Counted from the stretch's first letter, positions 1 through 7,834 are shown. The stretch: DNA of 64,000 nt from Microbacterium maritypicum MF109 (GCF_000455825.1 NZ_ATAO01000179.1:62001-126000); one strand, 5' to 3'. The notes: generated by a model from the letters alone, not told the origin. Made by a program: numbers and translations.

Positions 1-31
1 GAAAGGGGCCGGATTCGGACCCGTCGGTGGC

Positions 32-37
32 TAGGCT
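32..37 (+). promoter_or_regulatory. leaderless-type -10 box of glpX
   Basis: TAGGCT ends 6 bases before the glpX ATG at 44, leaving no room for a Shine-Dalgarno sequence. This is the usual geometry of leaderless actinobacterial transcripts and recurs at several genes in this window. The transcription start is inferred, not seen. Confidence 0.5.
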
Positions 38-43
38 GACCGC

Positions 44-1030
44 ATGGTGAGTCTGACAGCGGATCTGAGCCCTCTTCGTCCCGACCGTAACCTCGCGATG
101 GAGCTGGTGCGTGCGACGGAGGCCGCGGCGATCCGCGCGGTGCCGTTCATCGGCCGCGGTGCCAAGGAGGCGGCGGACGGTGCGGCTGTCGATGCCATGC
201 GCGCCTTCCTCGGCACGGTCGACTTCCAGGGCCGCGTCGTCATCGGCGAGGGGGAGAAGGACAACGCCCCGATGCTCTTCAACGGCGAGGTGGTGGGCAC
301 GGGCCGCGGACCTCTGTGCGACATCGCGGTCGACCCCATCGACGGAACCTCTCTCACGGCCGCCGGTCGGCAGAACGCCCTCTCCGTGATCGCCGTCTCG
401 GATCGTGGCACGATGCTCGACGCCTCGACCGTCTTCTACATGGACAAGCTCGTCACGGGCCCGGCAGGTGTCGGGGTCGTCGATATCCGTCTGCCGATCG
501 GTGAGAACATCCGCAAGCTCGCGGGTGCGCTCGACAAGCCGGTCGACGAGATCGTCGTCTCGGTGCTGAACCGCCCGCGTCACGAGCAGCTGATCCAGGA
601 GATCCGCGACGCCGGCGCCGGCACCCGTCTGATGAGCGACGGTGATGTCGCCGGTGGCATCAACGCCGCCCGTCACGATGCGCGCACCGACATGTGCGTC
701 GGGGTCGGCGGCAGTCCGGAGGGCATCGTCACGGCGTGTGCGATCAAGGCTCTCGGCGGGCACATCCAGGGTCGCCTCTGGCCCCGCGACGATGACGAGC
801 GTCAGCGCGGCATCGACGCCGGACTCGACATGGACAAGGTCTACGAGGCGGATGACCTGGTGCAGGGGAACAACACGATCTTCGTCGCGACCGGTGTCAC
901 CGACGGGCAGCTCGTCGCCGGCGTCCGTCGCGAACGCGGCTACGTCTACACCGAGAGCGTCGTGCTCCGCGGGGCATCCGGAACCCTTCGGCGCATCGCA
1001 TCGGAGCACCTCGTCTCGAAGTGGCTCTGA
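44..1030 (+). CDS. glpX: class II fructose-1,6-bisphosphatase GlpX
   Basis: Hydrolyses fructose 1,6-bisphosphate to fructose 6-phosphate in gluconeogenesis, in the cytoplasm. The 328-residue product has the normal GlpX length. It shows GEGEKDNAPM at about residues 68-77 and the metal-binding DPIDGTS at 97-103, followed by a GGSPEG loop near residue 223, all hallmarks of the class II family. The start at 44 is chosen because a TAGGCT -10 box lies just upstream and the protein begins at the expected place. Actinobacteria commonly use GlpX as their main fructose bisphosphatase. No operon partner is evident: the next gene starts 180 bases downstream with its own ribosome binding site. Confidence 0.95.
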   Translation: MVSLTADLSPLRPDRNLAMELVRATEAAAIRAVPFIGRGAKEAADGAAVDAMRAFLGTVDFQGRVVIGEGEKDNAPMLFNGEVVGTGRGPLCDIAVDPIDGTSLTAAGRQNALSVIAVSDRGTMLDASTVFYMDKLVTGPAGVGVVDIRLPIGENIRKLAGALDKPVDEIVVSVLNRPRHEQLIQEIRDAGAGTRLMSDGDVAGGINAARHDARTDMCVGVGGSPEGIVTACAIKALGGHIQGRLWPRDDDERQRGIDAGLDMDKVYEADDLVQGNNTIFVATGVTDGQLVAGVRRERGYVYTESVVLRGASGTLRRIASEHLVSKWL

Positions 1031-1210
1031 TCGTTCGGGAGCCTGCCTTCACGTGATCGTCGGCCGGGGAACCGGTGGCATCGTTATCGAGCCGGTATCG
1101 CCCGGCAGGGGCACGATCCACGGTTCTCCGGGGCGCCGTGTCACAATTGTCACTGGGTTTGTCGCCGTCGACGGAGCCGCCAGGCACCGCAGGCACAGGA
1201 GGGCGAACAG

Positions 1211-1495
1211 ATGACAACGCAGCACACGAGCGGCTCGAAGGCCGCCCCGACGAAGATCATCACGACCAACACGGGCCGCATCCTGCGGGTGAGCGCCGAT
1301 GCGGAATCCGTTCCGACACCGCCCGTCGCCACACCGGCCGCTTCGGTGGTCGATCCGGCTCGCCGGGCCGACGTGCTCTTCCGTGTGCGTCGAGACGAGG
1401 GACACGAGATCAGCGCCTGGTGGATGATCGGCGCGTTCCTCGCGACCAGCGGTCTCGTCATCCTGCTGCTCAGCGGCGTTCCCGGCATCGCCTGA
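1211..1495 (+). CDS. small hypothetical protein with C-terminal membrane anchor
   Basis: A 94-residue protein of unknown function. The N-terminal 70 residues are hydrophilic with a Pro/Ala/Thr-rich stretch, and the C-terminal 25 or so (from WWMIGAF to the end) form one predicted membrane helix, so it looks like a tail-anchored protein with its bulk in the cytoplasm. An AGGAGGG ribosome binding site lies a few bases before the ATG, which supports translation. Base composition and codon use match the neighbours. I do not recognise a named family. Confidence 0.7.
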   Translation: MTTQHTSGSKAAPTKIITTNTGRILRVSADAESVPTPPVATPAASVVDPARRADVLFRVRRDEGHEISAWWMIGAFLATSGLVILLLSGVPGIA

Positions 1496-1525
1496 GGGCC
1501 GTCCCCGGTCGCTGATCCGCCCGCA

Positions 1526-2821
1526 TCATCCCTCGTCGAGTCGATGCCGCACGTCGCCGACGTCCGCACGGACCGTCTCGCCACGCGTGGCCTCGAGAGC
1601 GGCGATCCCGCCGGTCTGCGACGCATGATCGCCGGAGGCGGTGTCATCCGTCGTGAGGAGCTCAGGTGCGGTGAATCTTCTGGCTGCGCCCACCGTGGTG
1701 GCAGATGCGGTCGCGAGCGCAGAGGCATCGACGCCTGGGAACTGGCGGGCGGTGACGAGCACGCGCGTCTCGAGTGAGCCGGCGAATCGGTTGTAGCTGT
1801 CGACGGTGCGCTCCAGCGCCCGACGCAGGTCGTCGGCATGCCCGGCGAGCGTACCCAGCCGGTCGTACAGCTGTGTGCCGAGGGCGAGCAGCGTGCGCGC
1901 CTCGGTCGACACCTCCTGCTGCGTCCAGGTGAAGGCGACGGTCTTCAGCACCGCCCAGAGGTTGACGGGGGAGGCGAGCGCCACCCGGCGGCTGAACGCA
2001 TAGTCGAGCAGGGTCGGGTCCTCATCGATGGCGGCGGCCAGCAGCGACTCGCTCGGCAGGAAGCAGATCACGAACTCGGGACTGGCATCGAGCCCGGCCC
2101 AGTAGGCCTTCTTCGCCAGGGCGTCGATGTGCGCACGGACCGCCTTGACGTGCTTCTGCATCAGCGTGCGGCGTTGCGGCTCTCGCGCATCGCCCCCGGG
2201 GAGAGCGGAGGCCTCGAGGTAGGCGTCGAGAGGCACCTTGGCGTCGACCGCGATCGAGCTGCCGCCGGCGAGGCGGATGACCATGTCGGGCCGCCCCTGA
2301 CCACGGTCGGAGGAGATCGTCGCCTGCAGGTCGAAGTCGATGTGACGGGTGAGCCCGGCAGCCTCCACCACGCGGCGCAGCTGGGTCTCTCCCCAGACAC
2401 CGCGCGTGGCGGTGGAACGCAGAGCGCCGGCCAGCGATTCCGTCGTCGCCCGCAGCGCCTCGTCGGACTCCTGGGCGCGACGCAGCTGCTCTTCGAGAGT
2501 GCCGAACTGGGCGTGCCGCTCCCGCTCGATGGCCGTGACCTTGGTCTGCATCTGCTGCAGACTCTCGCGGACCGGAGCCAGGGCCGTCAGCACCGCGTTC
2601 TGCTGCTGCACCCGCTGCGCCTCCGCACGCTGCTCGTTCCGCGCATGCTCGACGGCGTCGCGGTACAGGTCGTACTGCCGGTCGCGATCGTCACGCGCGG
2701 CCGCCAGCTCGGCCTGGGCACGCGCGAGGTCAGCTGCCCCGCGACCGGCACGGAGGAACCAGCCCACGGCGACACCCGCCGCGAGGGCGACGAGGAGGAG
2801 AACGACAGCCAGAGCATCCAT
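1526..2821 (-). CDS. rmuC: DNA recombination protein RmuC
   Basis: RmuC-family proteins limit chromosomal inversions at short inverted repeats and contain a degenerate nuclease-like core. The 431-residue product starts with one membrane helix (residues 1-24), continues as a long Ala/Arg/Glu-rich coiled coil (about 30-150) and ends in the RmuC domain, recognisable by WGETQLRRVVEAAGL and by the KVPLDAYLEA and SPEFVICFLPSE blocks. Length and order match the family. The gene is convergent with the small membrane protein at 1211 and lies 119 bases upstream of the exonuclease on the same strand. The biochemical role is inferred from family knowledge. Confidence 0.92.
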   Translation of the reverse strand: MDALAVVLLLVALAAGVAVGWFLRAGRGAADLARAQAELAAARDDRDRQYDLYRDAVEHARNEQRAEAQRVQQQNAVLTALAPVRESLQQMQTKVTAIERERHAQFGTLEEQLRRAQESDEALRATTESLAGALRSTATRGVWGETQLRRVVEAAGLTRHIDFDLQATISSDRGQGRPDMVIRLAGGSSIAVDAKVPLDAYLEASALPGGDAREPQRRTLMQKHVKAVRAHIDALAKKAYWAGLDASPEFVICFLPSESLLAAAIDEDPTLLDYAFSRRVALASPVNLWAVLKTVAFTWTQQEVSTEARTLLALGTQLYDRLGTLAGHADDLRRALERTVDSYNRFAGSLETRVLVTARQFPGVDASALATASATTVGAARRFTAPELLTTDDTASGDHASQTGGIAALEATRGETVRADVGDVRHRLDEG

Positions 2822-2907
2822 GTGTTCATGATGCGGCCGGCATCCGACATTCCCGGGTCGCCGCGCACGGATGCCGTGTGACGCGCCGGCCGCGGTGCGG
2901 CGGTGCG

Positions 2908-2949
2908 GCGGTTCAGGCTCTGCGGTTCAGGCCCGGCGGTTCAGGCGAC
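2908..2949. repeat. 14-bp tandem repeat over the exonuclease stop codon
   Basis: GCGGTTCAGGC occurs at 2908, 2922 and 2936 with an exact 14-base period; the three bases between copies vary. The third copy contains the stop codon (TCA on the plus strand at 2941) of the exonuclease on the minus strand, and the other copies supply further TGA triplets downstream. Confidence 0.8.
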
Positions 2950-3543
2950 GGCGCGCTCCAGAACGGGCGCGACGGGTGCGACGGGAGCGGTCACACGCAG
3001 GCTCAGGGCATCGGCGAGTGCGAACACGTCGGCCGCGCCGGCCCTCGCGGCCGCATCGATGACGATCTGCGCGCAGGCGCGGGCATCGGCGAGGGCGTCG
3101 TGGTGCGCGAACTCCTCGAATCCGGCAGCGGCGGCGGCGATCGGCAGGCGATACGAATCGAGTGTGTACGTCTTGCGGGCGACCTGCAGGCTGCACAGCG
3201 AGCGGTAGGGCGGGCAGAGCTGCCCGGTCGCCTCGGAGGCGCGACGCAGGACGTTGAGGTCGAAGCCCGCATTGTGCGCCACGAGCACGTCGGCCCCGGC
3301 GAACGCGCACAGGCGATCGAATTGATCGACCCACGTGGCGGCCGACAGCACATCCTCGGGCTGGATGCCGTGGATGCGGACGTTCCACTCCTGGAACTCG
3401 TCGTGCCCTGGCGGTGGTTGGATCAGCCATCCCGTGGTCGCGACGACTTCACCGCCGCGCACGCGGACGAGACCGACGGAGCAGGCAGAGGCCGGACTGG
3501 AGTTCGCGGTTTCGAAGTCGATCGCAGTGAAATCCAGTGGCAC
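2941..3543 (-). CDS. DnaQ-like DEDDh 3'-5' exonuclease
   Basis: Predicted Mg-dependent 3'-5' exonuclease of the DnaQ/polymerase III epsilon fold, 200 residues. All catalytic residues are visible: DFE at 9-11 (ExoI), HN at 90-91 with D95 (ExoII), and HDALADA at 148-154 giving the H and D of ExoIII. There is no extra domain, so it is a stand-alone exonuclease, perhaps for repair or RNA maturation, rather than a polymerase subunit fused to a helicase or BRCT module. The start at 3543 gives a natural N-terminus directly before the first motif. It is divergent from the methyltransferase at 3603. The 3' end lies in a 14-bp tandem repeat. Confidence 0.9.
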   Translation of the reverse strand: MPLDFTAIDFETANSSPASACSVGLVRVRGGEVVATTGWLIQPPPGHDEFQEWNVRIHGIQPEDVLSAATWVDQFDRLCAFAGADVLVAHNAGFDLNVLRRASEATGQLCPPYRSLCSLQVARKTYTLDSYRLPIAAAAAGFEEFAHHDALADARACAQIVIDAAARAGAADVFALADALSLRVTAPVAPVAPVLERAVA

Positions 3544-3590
3544 ATCCCCACTTTCCCCCGGCGGCTCGCAGAGGGGTCGGAGACTCGCCG

Positions 3591-3596
3591 TATGCT
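3591..3596 (+). promoter_or_regulatory. leaderless-type -10 box of the methyltransferase
   Basis: TATGCT ends 6 bases before the ATG at 3603, with no Shine-Dalgarno sequence between. This supports 3603 over an upstream in-frame ATG at 3537 that would overlap the divergent exonuclease gene. Confidence 0.5.
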
Positions 3597-3602
3597 GGCG
3601 AC

Positions 3603-4343
3603 ATGGCTGAGGACATGGCGACGTCGTTCGGAGCGCAGGCCGGGGATTACGAGGCCGGACGGCCCGACTATCCGTTCGAGGCGGTGGCGTGGATGCTCGA
3701 ACGGATGCCCGCGGATTCCCGTCGCGTCGCCGATGTCGGCGCGGGAACGGGCAAGCTCACGCGCGTCCTCTCGCAGGCTCCCGACGCCGAGGTCGTCGCG
3801 GTCGACCCCGACCCGGAGATGCTTGCCACGCTCCGCGCTGCGGTTCCGGGGGTGCCCACCTTCGTCGGGTCCGCGGAGCAGCTGCCGCTTCCGGACGCGA
3901 GCGTCGACGCCGTCGTGCTGGGGCAAGCCTGGCACTGGGTGGATCCGGTCGCCGGCTCCGCGGAGATCGGGCGCACCGTACGCAGCGGGGGAGTGCTCGG
4001 CCTCATCTGGAACATCCGCGACGATCGTGTCGAGTGGGTCCGCAGGCTCACCGAGATCATGCACGGCAGTCACGCCGAGATCATGCTCGCCGAGGGAGAT
4101 CCGGTCGTCGCCGCGCCGTTCGGGCCGCTCGAGCAGGAACGCTGGGAATGGGTCCGCCCCGTCACCCGCGACGTGCTGCACCGGATGGCGGCATCACGGA
4201 GCCACATCATCACCGCCCCTGACGAGGAGAAGGAGCGCATCCGCCGGGAGCTCGACGCCCTCTTCGATGAGCTCGACCTGCATGGCGATGCGACCATCGA
4301 CCTTCCGTACGTGACCCGTGCGTACCGCGCCGTCCGCGACTGA
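3603..4343 (+). CDS. class I SAM-dependent methyltransferase
   Basis: A 246-residue methyltransferase of the type 11 (UbiE-like) group. The AdoMet-binding motif I VADVGAGTGKLT lies near residues 40-52, followed by an acidic VAVDPDPEML and a LPDASVDAVVLGQAWHWVD block typical of small-molecule methyltransferases related to yeast TMT1-like enzymes. The C-terminal third carries no second domain. The substrate cannot be deduced. The start at 3603 is chosen from the -10 box geometry. The gene ends 51 bases before the displaced ychF start at 4395. Confidence 0.88.
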   Translation: MAEDMATSFGAQAGDYEAGRPDYPFEAVAWMLERMPADSRRVADVGAGTGKLTRVLSQAPDAEVVAVDPDPEMLATLRAAVPGVPTFVGSAEQLPLPDASVDAVVLGQAWHWVDPVAGSAEIGRTVRSGGVLGLIWNIRDDRVEWVRRLTEIMHGSHAEIMLAEGDPVVAAPFGPLEQERWEWVRPVTRDVLHRMAASRSHIITAPDEEKERIRRELDALFDELDLHGDATIDLPYVTRAYRAVRD

Positions 4344-4380
4344 CCCACAGCTCCCGCAGGATCGCCGGGCACCGGCCAGG

Positions 4381-4386
4381 TAGACT
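4381..4386 (+). promoter_or_regulatory. probable ancestral ychF -10 box, now orphaned
   Basis: TAGACT ends 8 bases before the GTG at 4395 that begins the displaced ychF 5' fragment. The geometry matches the leaderless promoters elsewhere in the window, so this was probably the ychF promoter before DNA was inserted at about 4420. Confidence 0.45.
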
Positions 4387-4394
4387 CGTGCCCC

Positions 4395-4436
4395 GTGGCT
4401 CTCACTATCGGCATCGTCGGTGACTGCAACGTCTAA
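4395..4436 (+). pseudogene. ychF: displaced 5' end of ychF (13 codons then stop)
   Basis: Reading from GTG at 4395 gives MALTIGIVGDCNV and a stop. The first nine residues match the expected N-terminus of actinobacterial YchF, and the intact gene 610 bases downstream reads MPNLSIGIVGLPNV. The two copies share GIVG..NV, and at DNA level an exact ATCGTCGG, after which they diverge. The simplest reading is that DNA integrated within ychF at this octamer and brought a substitute start for the gene, leaving the old start behind as a remnant. Confidence 0.7.
4413..4420 (+). repeat. left copy of ATCGTCGG direct repeat (candidate attL core)
   Basis: ATCGTCGG at 4413-4420 is repeated exactly at 5023-5030, each time inside the codons for Ile-Val-Gly of the YchF P-loop region. 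Flanking bases remain partly similar (AACGTC follows in both). This is the pattern expected for site-specific integration into the 5' end of a gene. Confidence 0.55.
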
Positions 4437-4453
4437 GTAAGTCCACTTCTATC

Positions 4454-4479
4454 GCGGGGCAGCACATGGCGGGCCCCGC
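4454..4479 (-). terminator. possible terminator of the lipoprotein gene
   Basis: GCGGGGC at 4454-4460 pairs with GCCCCGC at 4473-4479 across a 12-base loop, just downstream of the lipoprotein stop on the minus strand. There is no clear U-tract, so confidence is low. Confidence 0.3.
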
Positions 4480-4486
4480 CAGTGGT

Positions 4487-4924
4487 CTAGGACGTCGCCC
4501 AACTCCGTATCTCGGCCTCCATCGATGGGTCAGCAGCGCCGTGGAGTGCGAATACGGGGGCCGCGGGCGAGCCGCCAATGGTGCAGTACGAGATGGTATC
4601 GCCAACTGCGGATGTGGCGGGTACGATGACGAGCCACGGCGGGTCGGCTTCGATTGCTTCCACCGTCGCTTGGTCCTTCTTGAACTCCGGCGAGCCGCCG
4701 TGGTCTTGCGTGGTCTTTTCGATGCAGAGATCGACGAGTAGTGAGTCGGTGAACTCCGCCTCAGCAACCGGAGCTGACGTCGGGGAAGAGGTGGGGGTCG
4801 CGGTCGCGGCGGAGCCGTTGGTGGCCGACTCGACCGGTGCCGGAGAATTGATGGGTCCGGTCGCGGTACAGCCGGTCAGGGCGACGAGGGTGAAAATAGC
4901 CGCGAGGCCGATTCGTGTGCGCAT
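4487..4924 (-). CDS. small lipoprotein of unknown function
   Basis: A 145-residue secreted lipoprotein. Residues 1-18 form a signal peptide (basic MRTR, hydrophobic core) ending in the lipobox LTGC with the lipidated cysteine at position 19. A Ser/Pro/Thr/Ala-rich linker covers about 20-55, then a compact domain of about 90 residues with two further cysteines that could pair. I do not recognise the domain. It is the only gene in the ~610 bp inserted between the two ychF starts, so it is probably cargo or a surface protein of that element. Its base composition is a little less G/C-rich than the flanks. Confidence 0.8.
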   Translation of the reverse strand: MRTRIGLAAIFTLVALTGCTATGPINSPAPVESATNGSAATATPTSSPTSAPVAEAEFTDSLLVDLCIEKTTQDHGGSPEFKKDQATVEAIEADPPWLVIVPATSAVGDTISYCTIGGSPAAPVFALHGAADPSMEAEIRSWATS

Positions 4925-4984
4925 ATTCGAATGCTACTGAGCTTGCGGCGAACTGCACGAGTGACCACGCGGGAAGGAGCGCCC

Positions 4985-4990
4985 GATAAG
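4985..4990 (+). promoter_or_regulatory. replacement -10 box for ychF supplied by the insert
   Basis: GATAAG lies 11 bases before the new ychF ATG at 5002, and a GGAAGGAG stretch lies further upstream at about 4971-4978. Either a near-leaderless promoter or a distant ribosome binding site could drive the rebuilt gene. The assignment is tentative. Confidence 0.35.
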
Positions 4991-5001
4991 CTCTTCATGC
5001 C

Positions 5002-6096
5002 ATGCCTAACTTATCCATAGGAATCGTCGGCCTGCCCAACGTCGGCAAGTCCACCCTCTTCAACGCACTCACCAAGAACGACGTGCTCGCGGCGAACTAT
5101 CCGTTCGCGACGATCGAGCCCAACGTCGGCGTGGTGAACCTGCCCGATCCGCGTCTGGAGAAGCTCGCGGAGATCTTCGGCAGCGAGCGGATCCTCCCCG
5201 CCGCCGTGTCGTTCGTCGACATCGCCGGCATCGTGCGCGGTGCGAGCGAGGGGGAGGGCCTGGGCAACAAGTTCCTGGCCAACATCCGTGAGGCCGACGC
5301 CATCGCGCAGGTCGTTCGCGGCTTCGCCGACGACGACGTCGTGCACGTCGACGGCACGGTCAACCCGGCATCCGACATGGAGACGATCAACGCCGAGCTC
5401 ATGCTCGCCGATCTGGAGACCGTCGACAAGGCGATCGCCCGGTACGAGAAGGAAGTCCGCGGCAAGAAGATCGAGCCTGTCGTGCTCGAGACTGCGAATG
5501 CGGCGAAGGATGCGCTGGAGCGCGGCGTGCTGCTCTCGGTCGCCGGCATCGACCTGACGCCCATCCGCGAGCTGGGTCTGCTCACCGCGAAGCCCGTCAT
5601 CTTCGTCTTCAACGTCGACGAGGCCGTGCTGACCGACGACGCGCGCAAGGCGGAGCTCGCCGCTCTCGTCGCCCCGGCGAAGGCCATCTTCCTCGACGCG
5701 AAGATCGAGTCGGAACTGATCGACCTCGACCCGGAGGATGCGGCGGAACTGCTGGCTTCGACCGGCCAGGACGAGTCCGGACTCGACCAGCTCGCCCGCA
5801 TCGGGTTCGACACGCTCGGCCTGCAGACGTACCTCACGGCCGGTCCGAAGGAAGCTCGCGCCTGGACGATCCCCAAGGGGTCGAAGGCGCCTCAGGCGGC
5901 CGGTGTCATCCACACCGACTTCGAGAAGGGCTTCATCAAGGCCGAGATCGTCTCGTTCGAAGACCTGGTCGAGACCGGATCCGTCGTCGAGGCCCGCGCC
6001 AAGGGCAAGGCCCGCCTCGAAGGCAAGGACTACGTCATGCAGGATGGCGACGTGGTGGAGTTCCGTATCGGAAACACATCTGGCGGATCGAAGTAG
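5002..6096 (+). CDS. ychF: redox-regulated ATPase/GTPase YchF
   Basis: Universally conserved Obg-family P-loop NTPase (OLA1/YchF) that binds ATP in preference to GTP and associates with ribosomes. The 364-residue product shows GLPNVGKST at 10-18, DIAG (G3-like), the NVDE motif replacing the usual NKxD, and a C-terminal TGS domain (DFEKGFIKAEIVSFEDL to DYVMQDGDVVEF). The body is typical, but both ends are unusual. The N-terminus MPNLSIGIVG lies 610 bases after a remnant of another ychF start, and the C-terminal IGNTSGGSK replaces the usual RFN-type end, which appears instead at 9198-9209. The gene therefore seems to have been rewritten at both ends by insertions while staying intact. Confidence 0.95.
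   Translation: MPNLSIGIVGLPNVGKSTLFNALTKNDVLAANYPFATIEPNVGVVNLPDPRLEKLAEIFGSERILPAAVSFVDIAGIVRGASEGEGLGNKFLANIREADAIAQVVRGFADDDVVHVDGTVNPASDMETINAELMLADLETVDKAIARYEKEVRGKKIEPVVLETANAAKDALERGVLLSVAGIDLTPIRELGLLTAKPVIFVFNVDEAVLTDDARKAELAALVAPAKAIFLDAKIESELIDLDPEDAAELLASTGQDESGLDQLARIGFDTLGLQTYLTAGPKEARAWTIPKGSKAPQAAGVIHTDFEKGFIKAEIVSFEDLVETGSVVEARAKGKARLEGKDYVMQDGDVVEFRIGNTSGGSK
5023..5030 (+). repeat. right copy of ATCGTCGG direct repeat (candidate attR core)
   Basis: Second exact copy of the octamer, codons 8-10 of the present ychF. To its left the codons (TTA TCC ATA GGA) are A/T-rich and atypical for this genome; to its right the sequence is ordinary ychF. That switch is what one expects at the junction between an element end and the host gene. 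Confidence 0.55.
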
Positions 6097-6109
6097 CGCG
6101 GCTACGTCG

Positions 6110-6115
6110 GATACT
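6110..6115 (+). promoter_or_regulatory. leaderless-type -10 box of the island ATPase
   Basis: GATACT ends 7 bases before the ATG at 6123 and no good Shine-Dalgarno sequence is present, favouring a leaderless transcript starting at or next to that ATG. The promoter sits just after the ychF stop codon, so the island would be transcribed independently. Confidence 0.4.
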
Positions 6116-6122
6116 AGGGGCG

Positions 6123-7673
6123 ATGTCAATGACGACGAACGATGAGCGATACACGATGGCCAAACGAGGAGCACAAGGCGTCTCTCCGACGCACCTGCTG
6201 AGACAACTCAAGCTGCCGTCGAGGTACGAGTCGCTTGTGGCAGCTGTGGGAAGCGACGTTGCCCGGCTCCTCGTCGAGCCCAGCGACGAGACCCTGGCGA
6301 TCTTCCGCCGAGCAGCTTTACACATTGGCAGTCGCGGGCGCGGCTTGTTTCTGCCGGTCTACGCGGAGTCCGGTACTGGGAAGACGACACTGGTGAGCAA
6401 CTTGTCGGGTTGGATTCCCGGCGAGTATGGCCCGACCGCGAGACTTGCGGGTGGAGAGGTCTCCGCCGCGCGTCTGCGACAGGCCGTCGCGTCGATGGTG
6501 CACGATTATCACCTAGCCGCGAACGACAAGAAGGTTCTGGTCGTTAACGTCGATGACCGCGAAAGCGATCCTCCCACCGACAAGGAACTGTCCCAGATCA
6601 AGTCGTTCGTGCGTGAGGCTGGCCAGGGAGAGGCGGGTCTTGGTGCGCGCACGCTAGTCGTTTGGCCTGAAACATCTCGCGTGAACGCCGAAGAGATGTC
6701 AGCGGCGTACGTGCAGAGGGCGGGAAAGTCACCAGTCACTATCCCTGCAGAGGTGGCTGGACCCGCCCGCGGAACGTGGGGCGGGTTAGCTCTCGCTACC
6801 CTCAAGCTAGTCAACTCAGTCGATCACCTTGAGGCGCTGGGCGTCGATCCGGAAGCGTACGACAAGGATGCCTTCCCGACGGTGGGTGACTTCCTAGACG
6901 AGATCAGTAACGACTTCGTTGACTTGCTTGACAAACTCCTAGCATCCACTCGCAAGCCGGTTCGCCTCGTAGTGGTCTTCGCGAGTGCCAGCGGCAAAGC
7001 TGGCGTTCTCAGCGAACTGTCTAGCGGTTACCGGTACGGACTGGTGGATGCGGACAAGCTGGTTGCCGCCACGCCCGGCAGCGTTATCGGCAAGTGGTGG
7101 GCCGCACGTATGGGCTTGCTCGTGCAGACCATCGTTCGTCTAGATGCGCGCGTAACGTTCGTAGGCCCGTCGCTCTCTGTTCCTGTGGTGAACCGGTTCG
7201 GAACGGATGAGGCGAAGGCGGTATTCAAAGACCTCGGTATCGCGCCTAAGCCACCTAGTGAGATCTCAACCTACTTTGAACGGTCAGACCTTGGGCGACT
7301 GCTCCATGGCACGGCATCGGCAACTTCAGAGATTCGGGGTAACCCCGCCGCCGATGCCGCCGTAGCTTTTCGTCAGTTGGCTGCAGACGTTGGGTTTGGT
7401 TCGGGCCAAGACAAAAAGCTGAATCGTGCTTTCGGGGACTTCCTGGCCCAAGCCCAGTCCTCGTTGGGGGACGTCGTCGTCGAGAAGAAGGCTGATGGGA
7501 TTCCTCTCATTCCTGACGTTAGCCTCGGTGCGGACGAGCACGTCACATGTGTTGAGTTTCACTGGCGGTCGGGGGAGTACTTGGTGTCGGCGAACCGTTC
7601 CGCTATCGCCCAGTACATTCTGACCAAACTCAAGTCCTACGCCAATGAGCTTGGATGGGTAGCATCGCCGTGA
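6123..7673 (+). CDS. P-loop ATPase, putative defence system component
   Basis: A 516-residue P-loop NTPase of no family I can name. Walker A is ESGTGKTT at residues 82-89 and a plausible Walker B is VLVVNVDD at 138-145, followed by RE. A long middle region (about 230-340) has a repeated hydrophobic/charged helix pattern. The last 40 residues (from about 476) hold a conserved-looking segment with EFHWR, SANRSAI and ILTKLKSYA. Large ATPases with such C-terminal modules occur in anti-phage operons. It is followed after 161 bases by a HEPN-like gene on the same strand. The start could be 6123, 6129 or 6156; 6123 fits the -10 box best. Lower G+C than the surroundings suggests transfer. Function is inferred from context only. 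Confidence 0.75.
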   Translation: MSMTTNDERYTMAKRGAQGVSPTHLLRQLKLPSRYESLVAAVGSDVARLLVEPSDETLAIFRRAALHIGSRGRGLFLPVYAESGTGKTTLVSNLSGWIPGEYGPTARLAGGEVSAARLRQAVASMVHDYHLAANDKKVLVVNVDDRESDPPTDKELSQIKSFVREAGQGEAGLGARTLVVWPETSRVNAEEMSAAYVQRAGKSPVTIPAEVAGPARGTWGGLALATLKLVNSVDHLEALGVDPEAYDKDAFPTVGDFLDEISNDFVDLLDKLLASTRKPVRLVVVFASASGKAGVLSELSSGYRYGLVDADKLVAATPGSVIGKWWAARMGLLVQTIVRLDARVTFVGPSLSVPVVNRFGTDEAKAVFKDLGIAPKPPSEISTYFERSDLGRLLHGTASATSEIRGNPAADAAVAFRQLAADVGFGSGQDKKLNRAFGDFLAQAQSSLGDVVVEKKADGIPLIPDVSLGADEHVTCVEFHWRSGEYLVSANRSAIAQYILTKLKSYANELGWVASP

Positions 7674-7834
7674 GGCGTGTCGTTGGGGTGGACGGGACGC
7701 AAAGTAGTGGAGTTCCGGCTTAGCAGTTGACTCCCATTAGTCGAAGTCCCTGGAATAGCTGAAGTGACGTAGGGGCCTTTTGAAAGTCGTTTTGCGTGCT
7801 CAGTTGGTGGGCACGATAGGAAAGGAGCTCGGCA

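Larger units (their letters stand above)
4421..5022. mobile_element. candidate remnant of an element integrated in ychF
   Basis: About 610 bases between the two ATCGTCGG copies separate the old ychF start from the new one. It carries a lipoprotein gene on the minus strand, and its right end carries a promoter-like GATAAG and a new ATG that restore ychF. No integrase, transposase or terminal inverted repeat is visible, so if this was an integrative element only its ends and one gene remain. It could alternatively have been moved by a recombinase encoded elsewhere. Confidence 0.5.

Noticed and set aside
4421..5022. Transposon or IS origin of the insert in ychF
   Set aside because: No terminal inverted repeats or transposase. 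The 8-base repeat lies inside conserved P-loop codons and the gene is restored, which fits site-specific recombination better than transposition.
7674..7834. Separate promoter for the HEPN gene (TTGACT near 7728)
   Set aside because: A -35-like TTGACT is present but no -10 box lies at a suitable spacing; the gene is more likely read from the ATPase promoter, though the 161-base gap leaves this open.
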